Source of the DNA: Penicillus capitatus
Taxonomy: Eukaryota > Chlorophyta
Assembly (NCBI GenBank): GCA_965649825.1
Contig: OZ287703.1
Location: 806,001-870,000, forward strand
Direction: 5' to 3'
Length of the DNA: 64,000 bases
Shown here: positions 32,081-42,154 of the stretch, piece after piece
Layout of the letters: each line of letters starts with the position of its first letter
Position numbering within the stretch: the stretch's first letter is position 1
Notes under the pieces: generated by a model
Told to the model about the DNA's origin: nothing
The model's input: the letters and a program-made list of their open reading frames with translations, nothing else
The model's database searches: none
Translations under genes and position numbers: made by a program

Positions 32081-33082
32081 TGTCAGTGGACAGCTGTCCA
32101 CCTTCGTGCAGCTGTCCAAAGGATTATATAAATTCTTACAATCATTGTACAAACAGTCTTTGTAAGCCATACGCCTTCGTCGTCAACCCGTTGTCCGTCA
32201 ACGAACACGACATGGTTTCGGAGCGACAAAGATTCCGGCGATAGAATCCCGTCATCGAAGACTGAAGACTTTCCAAGACACGACCGTGGTGACAGCGTTT
32301 TACCTACCACCTGTAGTCTGTAGTTCGTTCCACCGTCCGAGCTGCTGTGTTTCAGTTCCACCGTCCGAGCTGCCAAGTTTCAGTTCCACCGTCCGAGCTG
32401 CCAAGTTTCAGTTCCACCGTCCGAGTTGCTGCGTTTCAGTTCCACCGTCCGAGTTGCTGCGTTTCAGTTCCACCGTCCGAGTTGCTGCGTTTCAGTTCCA
32501 CCGTCCGAGTTGCTGCGTTTCAGTTCCACCGTCCGAGTTGCTGCGTTTCAGTTCCACCGTCCGAGTTGCTGCGTTTCAGTTCCACCGTCCGAGTTGCTGC
32601 GTTTCAGTTCCACCGTCCGAGTTGCTGCGTTTCAGTGTCACGCTGCGATAAGCGTGCTGTTGCGCATTGTTGTGTTTACGTTCGTTGTTACTTTGTCCGT
32701 GTTTACGTTTTCTATCTGGGTCACCACGGACGTGTTGTCGCTGTGAAGTACGGTTCGAATTTCCAGAGTCGGCGCTGAAGTCTCAGAGACGTAAGAGCTA
32801 CAAAGCTGCGGCGAATGGGCCGCAGAGGGAGAAGCCACGTGACGATGGCCCTGGTTCGACTCCTGGCCAGCCTGATGACATCCCGACTATCGTGAATTGT
32901 GTTCCGTTCGCATTATTCGGAGTCTGCACAACGGAAAGGGGGTGGGCACATGTCAGTGGACAGCTGTCCACCTTCGTGCAGCTGTCCAAAGGATTATATA
33001 AATTCTTACAATCATTGTACAAACAGTCTTTGTAAGCCATACGCCTTCGTCGTCAACCCGTTGTCCGTCAACGAACACGTCA
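32081..33082 (+). mobile_element. TRIM: miniature LTR retrotransposon, 1002 bp
   Basis: Two 132-bp direct terminal repeats (32081-32212 and 32951-33082) start TGTCAGTGG and end CA, differing only at one base near the end (acgaca versus acgtca) as far as I can see. The element is flanked by GCGT (32077-32080 and 33083-33086). Directly after the left LTR is TGGTTTCGGAGCG, starting with the TGG expected of a tRNA primer-binding site. Just before the right LTR is the purine tract ggaaagggggtggg (32933-32946). The 738-bp inside has no gag or pol but carries eleven 28-bp tandem units. It must have been mobilised in trans. Near-identical LTRs indicate a young insertion. Confidence 0.88.
32327..32634 (+). 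repeat. 28-bp minisatellite, 11 units, inside the TRIM
   Basis: Eleven consecutive 28-base units of the form gttccaccgtccgagttgctg.. fill exactly 308 bp. The first three units are variants (agctgctgtg, agctgccaag); the last eight are identical by eye. Because 28 is not a multiple of three the array reads open in several frames, which creates spurious ORFs. Confidence 0.95.
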
Positions 33083-33379
33083 GCGTTCGTTTGCGTCGTC
33101 GTTCGTGCATCTTTTCGACTCAGCACTTCCGCAATCCGTTACATCGATCCCAATAGGTACACGTTCGCGCTTGCGCCAATAAATGATCCTTAAATTTTGC
33201 AGGAAATGGTTCACCGCGTCATGCCCTGAATGCGGTGATCTGGACAAGCAATTGAAAACAAACGAACCTAATTATTAAGGCAAAGGTTTAAATACCGAGA
33301 TCGACCTAATGAACATTCATAAGTCTAAGAGGATCCTTGGCGCATTATTGAACCGTCCCCGAACAGACCTAACAATAAA

Positions 33380-36300
33380 TCAAATGCGGAATCGTCGCCA
33401 CAAATGGATTTTTCGTGGACGTTCAGAACCCGCTCGTACTAACTCCGACATTCCAAGCTTACTAGCAAGCTGAGGAAACTTGTTGTAAAATTCACGCCTT
33501 AGGTGCCACAAAAATTTCTCAATAGATTCCTTTTCATACGTTTCGATTTTTTGTGAAAAAGTCGTATGAATGACAAGAAAAGATGTCTCCGATTTCGTTA
33601 ATTGCTCAACTGTGAATGGGTTTTGTACGAAAAGGAACAATAGACCATCGTTATAAATAGAATCAGACAAAAACGAAGTAGGGATAACCTTTTCAGGTAC
33701 TATGGCTTTTAACATCTTTCTCGCGACATAGCGCACATTCTGGTCATCATTACAGCACCACTTTACGAGCGTCGGCAGAACCTCGCCGGCGTGCTGAGGC
33801 ACCGCTTCGAGGACCCGATCGATGGCCGTCAATGCTGTCTCACGCACGGCCGAGTTATCGTCAACGCACCCCTTCACGAGCGTCGGCAGAACCTCGCCGG
33901 CGTGCTGAGGCACCGCTTCGAGGACCCGATCGATGGCCGTAAATGCTCTCTCACGCACGGCCGAGTTATCGTCAACGCACCCCTTCACGAGCGTCGGCAG
34001 AACCTCACCGGCGTGCTGAGGCACCGCTTCGAGGACCCGATCGATGGCCGTAAATGCTCTCTCACGCACGGCCGAGTTATCGTCAACGCACCCCTTCACG
34101 AGCGTCGGCAGAACCTCACCGGCGTGCTGAGGCACCGCTTCGAGGACCCGATCGATGGCCGTAAATGCTCTCTCACGCACGGCCGAGTTTTCGTCAACGC
34201 ACCTCTTCACGAGCGTCGGCAGAAACTCTCCGGCGTGTTGAGGTGCTGCTCCGAGAAACCGATCGATGACCGTAAATGCTGTCTCACGCACGGCCGAGTT
34301 TTCGTCGACGCACCCCTTCACGAGTGTCGGCAGAAACTCTCCGGCGTGTTGAGGTGCTACTCCGAGAACCCGATCGATGACCGTAAATGCTCTCTCACGC
34401 ACGGCCGAGTAATCGTCGCCGCACCCCTTCATGAGCGTCGACAGAAACTCGCTGGCGTGCTGCGGCGCCGCCGCCGCAATGACACGATCGACGACTTTCC
34501 ACGCGTTTGCACGCACGGCCGAGTAATCGTCGCCGCACCCCTTCATGAGCGTCGGCAGAATCTCGCTGGCGTGCTGCGGCGCCGCCGCAATGACACGATC
34601 GACGACTTTCCACGCGTTTGCACGCACGGCTATGTAATCGGCGCCGCACCTCTTCACGAGTGTCGGCAGAATCTCGCTGGCGTGCTGCGGCGCCGCCGCA
34701 ATGACACGATCGACGACTTTCAACGCGTTTGCACGCGCGGCTATGTAATCGGCGCCGCACCTCTTCACGAGTGTCGGCAGAACCTCACCGGCGTGCTGAG
34801 GCACCGCTTCGAGGACCCGATCGATGGCCGTAAATGCTCTCTCACGCACGGCCGAGTTTTCGTCGACGCACCCCTTCACGAGCGTCGGCAGAAACTCTCC
34901 GGCGTGCTGAGGCGCTGCTCCGAGGACCCGATCGATGGCTGTAAATGCTGTCTCACGCACGGCCGAGTTTTCGTCGACGCATCCCTTCACGAGCGTTGGC
35001 AGAACCTCGCCGGCGTGTTGAGGTGCTGCCGCAAGGACGCGACTGATGGTCGTAAATGCTGTCTCACGCACGGCCGAGTTTTCGTCGACGCATCCCTTCA
35101 CGAGTGTCGGCAGAAACTTTTCGGCGTGCTGAGGCGCTGCTCCGAGGACCCGATCGATGGCTGTAAATGCTGTCTCACGCACGTCCGAGTTAGCGTCGAC
35201 GCACCCCTTCACGAGTGTCGGCAGAAACTCTCCGGCGTGCTGAGGCGCTGCTCCGAGGACCCGATCGATGGCTGTATATGCTGTCTCACGCACGTCCGAG
35301 TTAGCGTCAATGCACTCCTCCGCGAGTGCCGTCAGAATCTTCCTGGCGTGCTGCGGCCCGAGCATTGCGACAGACTCAATCCTCCTTATGAACTCTCTCG
35401 AATTGCTATGATATTTGACTTCTCTCCCAACTTGGATGATGAATTGCAACACTTCATGACTGTGCTTCGGAGAATGTTTTACGAGCTTTAAAGCATCTGC
35501 GATTTTTGCCATTTCTATCCTTGTCAATTCATGTTTGCATGCCAGCGATATTTTCACTTTATCGATTGTTTCATTGAGAACTTGAGGACATCTATCAAAA
35601 ATGTGGGAAAACCCTTTGAAGTCTTCGGCCACGATTTCACGAATTAGATTGTCTTCGATAGTACACTTGAACAGTCGACTCGCAATTTCAGCCAGCTTAG
35701 TTGCCTGTTCGTCGTTTAGAAGGTCTTCTAAGAGGCTCTCATCCGTCTCTTGTAGTGTTGCATCAAGAACTCGCATTCTTAACAAACAGTGCTGTATTCC
35801 AAGAACTTCAACTGGTTGGTCATCAACGATCGACAGCATTTCTTGAAAGGCCACTATTCCTCGGCCTTTGGCGAATGCGTTCATGGCGAAGCGCATTGCC
35901 GGGTCATGCTTCTGATTGTATTTTTCTTCATGAATGAACTTTCGTACTTGTATTTCATCTTCCGATCCTTTGTTTTTTAGGCTTTTGGCGATAAATCTTC
36001 CCGCAAAGTACTCTTGAAACGTAAGGTGAGGAAACTGATATTGTTTTCCCTCTGAGACAAGTAGGAGGAATCCAGTTTCTTTAAAGATCTTCGTTGTATT
36101 TGTGGATGTTGCACAATCTTCAACGATTCGTTCTTCGATAAGTATTTGTCCCTTTCGAAGCGCCTCGAAAGCTATCTTTTCCAGATCGCCGAAAACAATA
36201 TCTTTGTTCGCCATTCCTGCTTCGGACTTTTCTTTGAACCTCTTCCACACAAAATTTGTCATGTCGCCGTAGATTTGAAACATGCTCGCTTTTTTCCCTC

Positions 36301-38997
36301 GATTTTCAATAGATGTTCCATGTTCTTTCGACAGAGAACAGAGAATGTGCGCCGTCACTGGAGTGTGTGCGGTTTCCCACATACCCTGATCTCGTTGCAA
36401 CGAACGGATGAGGCTCGAAGCTTCATTTTGTTGCAGCTCTTTGATTATGTAGTTTCTGAGCTGTTGGTCGTTGAATCCAAGGCACTCAAACTGGCAGTCG
36501 ACTTCAGTCTGTATCCCTCGAAGATTGTATGGCCGTGTAAGTATGAGAAGCTTGCAGTCACCCATCTTCGTCTCAGACAGGAGATCTCTAGCATCGTCAT
36601 CGGCTTCGTCCAATCCGTCAAACACTAGCAATGTGCTGGTCTTATCGAGATCGTCGTTGATTTGAGTCTTCAACTTCTCAAATTCGTCATCGCTTCCGCG
36701 TTGCTTGAAACAAGTGCTCGCGACCACCTCTTCAAGCGCCTCTCCACGTATTCCTTTGGCTTTTGCAACGTTTAAACGTCTTATCGGAACCACGTAGATG
36801 GCTTCGAGCTCTTGCAGCATCTCTCCCATTGCCCATTTGTGTGCAATGGCTTTGCTCAAGCAAGTCTTCCCCGAACCAGGATTTCCATAGAGAAGTACTT
36901 TTCGGATTTCGCTCTTGCCGACGCCAGCTTCCAATGATCTCGGTTTAAACAAGTCTTCGATCGAAATGGGTATTGTGACCCTTCTCTTTCGTTCACAATG
37001 TTCTTTTGGATTGTCTCTTTCCTGAACTGAGGGACTTTCCACTTCCGTTTCATCATCTTCTTCTCGTGGGGAGTTTTGCACTTCCGTTTCTTCTTTTTCT
37101 TCTTCTCGTGGGGAGTTTTGCACTTCCGTTTCTTCTTTTTCTTCTTCTCGTGGGGAGTTTTGCACTTCCGTTTCTTCTTTTTCTTCTTCTCGTGGGGAGT
37201 TTTGCACTTCCGTTTCTTCTTTTTCTTCTTCTCGTGGGGAGTTTTGCACTTCCGTTTCTTCTTTTTCTTCTTCTCGTGGGGAGTTTTGCACTTCCGTTTC
37301 TTCTTTTTCTTCTGTACAATGTTCTTCTTTTCTTTTAATTCTTCTTTTTTCGACGATTTCTTCGTACATGACAACATGGTGCTCCATATCTTTCACGTGC
37401 CTACGGACTTCTGATTCAAACAAAGAAGGCACCTGTAACATGAATACGAGGTAAGTTTGATTGAAACGGTACCACAGGTAATCACCGTAGCAAAGTTGTC
37501 GTGGAGGTACATTTCCTTCAGGTCTTCGACGTTGGAACAAATAGTGGATGGATGCAGATATCCAACAGTTGCCCCTGTTTTGACGAATACGTCATCTCGA
37601 TCTTTGTGCGTATCTCCGTGGCGTTGCATCTGAAGCTTCTCTTCAATGGTATTCCCATTCAGCCACGTTGTTAACGTCCCTCTGGCACGTTCATCGCATG
37701 ATTGTCGTATCTTTTCGAGAGCTTTGGTTATTTCTTCGTTTTGTTCGTCCATTGTGTGAATCATGTGCAAGGTGTCTAAAATCTCGGTAAGGATGTCTCC
37801 ATCGTGAATCCAGTTTTCCGAGATCGCTTGATTTGTTGCCAATTCAACCAGCTTCGTCGTCGCTTCTTTGCGGCCATCCTGACTAGAGCTCTTGTCGCTT
37901 GCCAACAAGCGCATTTCTTGGATGATTCCGAATCTCAAGGCTTTTTGATGTTTTTCTTTCGTCGTGTTATGTTGCCCTTCCATCGCCGTGTCGTAAGCTA
38001 GTGCAAGAAGTTTGCACTTTTTGTCTTCTTTAAGCGCACCAAGCCTTGCCGCCGTTAGAATCTGAAGTATGTCATACCACTCTTGCTCCGATACTCCCAC
38101 TCTGGCAATTGCTGCTCGACCCTTTCTGTATGCGTCCTCGATTGATGTGGGATCGATATCTCCGCCGGCCAATCTTCTGAGAATGTGGATGACATGCATT
38201 CCACCGTAGAGTCCAGATGCGGTATATCTTGCCGCTCTTGTTAAGCGAGATGGCTCGTCTTCGATTTCTAAGCGCTCGACGGCTTGCTGAAGAAGCTCGA
38301 AGTGAAAGAAAACAGGGTAATGCAGAACGGATAGCTTCATCTCCTCTCTCTTTTGTGTGACTGCTTCGCGAAGCGCTTCTTTCTCTTCTTCAAGCGCATA
38401 GCCACGACCGATGATTTGCAAAAGGAAAAAGACCTGATGGATGCAGAGGAACGTTGCTTCGTATTTTGCGAAGTTGTGCTTGGTTAGTCTTAGCTCTGAA
38501 GATAGACTGGACAGTAGTTTCTTAGCAAGGACAAGCAATCGTGCTGGGTCGTCATATACGGTAGCATCCACCCAGGTGAGTGCGGTGTACAGAGCTTTTG
38601 CGACGTTCTCTTCGAGAAATTCGTCAGTACGGATCAGAGAACCGATGTCATACACCAGTTTTCTCAGAACTTCGGCATCTTGTTCGGAGACGTAAGCAAT
38701 CTTTGCCAGTTCTGCGTAGTCCAGGACGGCTGTTGGTCTGAGGAAGTCTTCCTTTGCTTCGCCGTATTTGAACAGCCAGTCGAGGAGAACGGTTCGCTCA
38801 TTCGCATCCGTCGTGGCGTTGTACGCCGCGACAAGCGACTTTGTGCTAACGATGTCATGCTTCTTCGCGACAGCGCGCAGAAGCTTTGCTGCATTTCTTC
38901 GTTGAACGTTGGAATCTGGTTGGCGGGATGTTCCACCACTTCCCGACGCGGACGGTCCTCCGGCGGACGATTCTTCGCCCAGAGCTTGCGTTTGCAT
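33380..38997 (-). CDS. NACHT-HEAT protein (NLR-like STAND ATPase), copy 2
   Basis: Exons 38997-37486 and 37432-33380 with a 53-nt GT-AG intron at the same place as copy 1 give 1854 residues. The N-terminal ~500 residues are nearly the same as in copy 1. The linker is expanded by six 14-residue acidic units. NACHT has Walker A GNPGSGKT at about 687-694 and Walker B LLVFDGLDEADD, then FPHLTFQEYFAGRF. The C-terminus has about 15 HEAT-like repeats of 37 residues, many almost identical (PQHAGE.LPTLVKGCVDENSAVRE.AFTAIDRVL). The last ~100 residues diverge from copy 1 (ending ..IHLWRRFRI). The ATG at 38997 corresponds to that of copy 1; an upstream in-frame extension to 39117 exists here but not in copy 1. 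A role in recognition or defence is inferred from domain layout. Confidence 0.88.
37063..37314 (-). repeat. 42-bp coding tandem repeat, six units
   Basis: Six in-frame copies of a 42-base unit encode EVQNSPREEEKEET (14 residues) in the linker before the NACHT domain of copy 2. Copy 1 lacks the expansion. The unit length keeps the frame, so copy number can change without breaking the protein. Confidence 0.95.
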
Positions 38998-40311
38998 GTT
39001 CGGTAACCTACACACGAAGCATTCTAAGGTCCAGTTGGCAAGTAGGGGAAGAGCTAACTTGTTGCTTCGGAGATATCTGTGAAAAGTTCGCAGAAAAGTT
39101 CGCAGAAAAGTTCGCAATGGATGCGCTAAATCAGATGAACCGATATTCGTCTAAATCAGAATAATAATGTCACAGAATAGCGGACATCGCAGAAGAGTTT
39201 CAAACATGAGTTTATATCGACCGAACGAAATTGTTGTTGTAGAGATCATGTCTGTTTTCGCCGTTTCCGTGCATTTGCATCGAGCATAACGCACTTTTCA
39301 GCGTTACCAAAAACTTGCACTGAGCTCTGCCGTGCAACGCGTGACCTTTTCCGATCAAACGGCTTGTACTATATTCAGACGCCGATCATTTCCGGTTCTG
39401 AATGCGAAAGGGCAGGAGAGATGTTTCATGTAACTCTTTTTACGAACGACAATTTCGTATCCAGCAAAACAAAAAAATCGAGATGTTGACAGATCTCATT
39501 ACTTTGAAATGCTAAGCCTGGCTGTATTCTGTAGTCTTCTGCTGTCAATGGACATCCTAGTCATCGGCGGTAATCCTCTTTCCTGACTGTATTTGTTATG
39601 TATGTATGGCAAGGGAGATTAGCACTGACCGCTTGCTGGATGACGTAGGCCAATTGAATGCCGACGCATTTGCTTATGCACTGGATCGCGTTTACACATT
39701 TGGCCCTAGCATCCAGAGCAGAGAACATAAAAAATGACACTGCAGTTTGGAAGAGTTTTGGATGCTGATATCAGAGGCGGTGTTTCATGACCTTTCTCAA
39801 GTCATATCACGTGCCGAAACCTTCTTCAAGTACTGTGCGAAGAGAATTCTCACAAACTGCACAGAAGAACATGCACGTTTGGGCCAGTTTATTATGGAGG
39901 ACCCATCAGTCATCTAGAAGTGGGACCCCTTCCGCATTGTGACGTGTGACATACTCATGCTGCAGCTGCTGTTGATGGTAGGACTCAAACAAACTTAGAT
40001 GACACATGCGGTGAATCAAATCTGCTCTAAGAGTCCAGCAAGCAATTCGAGTTCGCCATGGAAAGGGTCCTGACCTGCAGAGCGCGCACGAGCCGCCGCT
40101 CACCCCGCCCGTAAGCATACTAACACATTTACGATCTCCCACTCTTTCAATGTAGACTGCGTAGTATATCGGCGTCCTATTCCAGACACCGCGATTTTTC
40201 TCGGATTGTTCTCACACATCACACTTTTTACACTTGCAGCAACTATTTCTGACATTGAATATCGATTCTTGATGCCTTGTCTGTTATAAGTGCAATGAAT
40301 TCTGTATGTTT
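38998..40311. other. 5' flank of NACHT-HEAT copy 2, otherwise no gene recognised
   Basis: 38998-39210 is related to the upstream region of NACHT-HEAT copy 1 and probably contains the promoter; it holds three tandem copies of gaaaagttcgca near 39080-39115. The rest (39210-40311) has only short, motif-free frames. Confidence 0.5.
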
Positions 40312-41262
40312 TTATTCGTCTTCTTCAGATTCCGAGAGTCCTAGAAATTTTCGACGATCCCGGCTTGGGTAGCGCGCGCTGCAACGCTCTCTCCCGATAC
40401 AAGTGTATAATTCGTAGCCGGTTTCTCTCGCTCCACTGCGTCCGTCATTCGACAGACCAGATGAATAATTGCGACCGGTACGGCTATCGACAAATCGCTG
40501 GCACAACGTCTTCGAAGACTCCTTCCGTCTTTCGCTCTTGTCCGACCCGCACTTGACGTTTCTCTCTTTCGCAGTCGCCTTCCTCTGCGTCCTTCCACGT
40601 CTGGATTGCAGCGGCGACGGTTGTCTCAACGAAACCGCTACCGGCAGAGAAGAGGGCGACGAGCTTGGACTTTCCGAAATCGTCCGCAATTCTGCAAACC
40701 ATAGTTACTTCTGAGGGCGACGTGCAGTGCCGAGAACAACTGCGTACCTGTGGTGAGAGTCGCGGAGAGAGTTTTGGCTCTTGACTCGATGGCGGTTTCA
40801 CATTGAATTCGATACTGTGCCAACTGCGCCATCGTCGTCGTCTTCAGCTCATCAGCCTTATCGTAAACACCTCCTACGCGTGGCGCAGTTGGAAACAGAG
40901 GCGGTACCTGTTCAACGAACTGTTCTTGCAGTTTTGCCATCGCGTCCTTGAACTCCCGCTGGCATTCGATAACTTTCTGTCGAAGAATCTCTTCTTCTTC
41001 CTCTTTCGTCATCGACAGTTCTCGCAGCGCCTGTTCCAATCGTCGTTGCGTCTCCTCGATTTCTGTCGAAGTGAGCAGCATCAGCGTACCTCCCGATACG
41101 AACGCGAATCGTGCGCTTACCGCGCTGTCGTTCTTGTATGACGAAGCAGGTCTGATCCCGGAGGAACCGTTGGTGTTCGCTGGTGTCGAGTTCGTGAGGA
41201 ACAGCTGTCGGAAGCGACGCATCGCGAAGGCCTTCTGGCAACTCGACCGTCAATCTCTCCAT
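40312..41262 (-). CDS. Unrecognised coiled-coil protein with basic Ser-rich tail
   Basis: Minus exons 41262-41121, 41062-40748 and 40691-40312 (introns of 58 and 56 nt, GT-AG) join in one frame to give 278 residues. The start MERLTVELPEGLRDASLP is the first ATG. Residues ~45-95 form a strong coiled coil (EIEETQRRLEQALRELSMTKEEEEEILRQK, in two stretches), with more helix to ~150. The C-terminal third is Ser/Arg/Lys-rich and ends in an acidic LGLSESEEDE. I do not recognise the family; the basic tail and acidic end would fit a nuclear or cytoskeletal adaptor, but no function is assigned. The gene model is supported mainly by splice-phase consistency. Confidence 0.6.
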
Positions 41263-42154
41263 CACTTTTGAAACTAGCGTCGTCGCACTCTGCGCAAGTG
41301 CACGCTCAGGCTAACGACATGTGTGTGGTTAGATATCCCACCTCGGTTAACTGTTTCGCCTCGACAGGCATAGAAGATACCGTATCTACACGATCATCTC
41401 TCAGTCGGCTCTTTTGCTGGGCGTCGATCACGAGATCGGTCACTTTGGGGTTTCGGTTTTGTATGGAATAGCGCATTGCGCAGCCTGCGGACATTTCTCT
41501 CTGTCGCGAATTCATCGGTCGAGTCCGTCTCGCTGTCGGTCATGGTTCTTTGAACTTAGCGGCCAGTCCTCTGTCGCGTCGCAAGCAAAACGACTTCGCA
41601 TTCGACGCGCCCCGAATGGAACGCGAAAGGCTGCGCGATCGCGATAACGTCGACGCGATCTGAGTCAACTCTACATCTAGCAATGGACATGGAACGTTTG
41701 CCGATTATTCGACGAGAGAAACGTTGGCCGTTGCACCATCAATAGACACGAGTCGCAATCTCTCATGCTGTTTCCCAGGCGCCTGGTGTCTGGTTCACGC
41801 GAGACAGTCTCTAATGTACACACATTCGACCGTCTTCCCTCTTCCATATTTACCTGTCGTTACCGCTTCTTCGTCTGAGATGCCGCCGTCCATCCAATCG
41901 CAACCCGCATCCGTATGAGCTGTTCATCCAAGTCCGAGTCAAAGCATCGATAAGGTCTCTCATCCTGTCAACCTCCAAGTGCGATCAACTGTTGTGTGGG
42001 TCCAGACGTTTGCGTCTTCGGATCTCTGTGACCCTCCGGCAGAACAGACAGCTCACAAAGCAGTCATCGTTCCGCCTAGTCTCGACTGTCATTTATCACC
42101 ATCGCCTTCAATTGTATTATTCATCGTCGAAGCCCTCCGCGCTGTCGTTTATTC
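41263..42154. other. Intergenic, possible small minus-strand gene
   Basis: On the minus strand an ATG at 41543 opens a short acidic start (MTDSETDSTDEFATERN), and a different frame ending at 41306 reads VTDLVIDAQQKSRLRDDRVD. They could be two exons of a small protein, but no convincing splice pair was found. 41660-42154 shows nothing but upstream sequence of the LRR gene. Confidence 0.3.

Larger units (their letters stand above)
31850..33175 (-). repeat. Dispersed repeat R, copy interrupted by a TRIM element
   Basis: Left part 31850-32080 and right part 33083-33175 match the uninterrupted repeat at 25160-25480. On the minus strand the left part has a frame with NSRELQGAFGIHRPTV, then RLTPVAFDDQRARVVTQN, conserved with the other copy. 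A tatttaa TATA-like motif lies near 32018. The element at 32081-33082 splits it. Confidence 0.7.

Noticed and set aside
32327-32634. CRISPR-like array
   Set aside because: Units are contiguous 28-bp tandem copies without spacers, in a eukaryotic retroelement.
32286-32778. Several long Cys/Pro/Ser-rich frames (repeating FHRPSCCVSVPPSE)
   Set aside because: They come from the 28-bp minisatellite, which is open in all three frames because 28 is not a multiple of three. They lie inside a non-coding TRIM.
32848-32862. tRNA B-box-like ggttcgactcc
   Set aside because: The flanking bases cannot form a T-arm stem (cctgg on both sides is not self-complementary in the needed way) and no acceptor stem is found. 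It lies in the TRIM interior.
33791-35491. 566-codon open frame on the plus strand, antisense to NACHT-HEAT copy 2
   Set aside because: It is the reverse reading of near-identical 111-bp HEAT repeats; a stop-free antisense frame is simply copied with each unit. The sense strand has the NACHT domain, intron and family similarity. The antisense frames over 11-13 kb have the same cause.
37006-37414. Plus-strand Phe-rich and Leu-rich frames near 37.2 kb
   Set aside because: They are antisense readings of the 42-bp acidic-linker repeat of NACHT-HEAT copy 2.
39000-39117. N-terminal extension of NACHT-HEAT copy 2 to 39117
   Set aside because: The extension (with repeated FLRTFLRTF) comes from a short tandem repeat gaaaagttcgca and is not open in copy 1; the ATG at 38997 is conserved in both.
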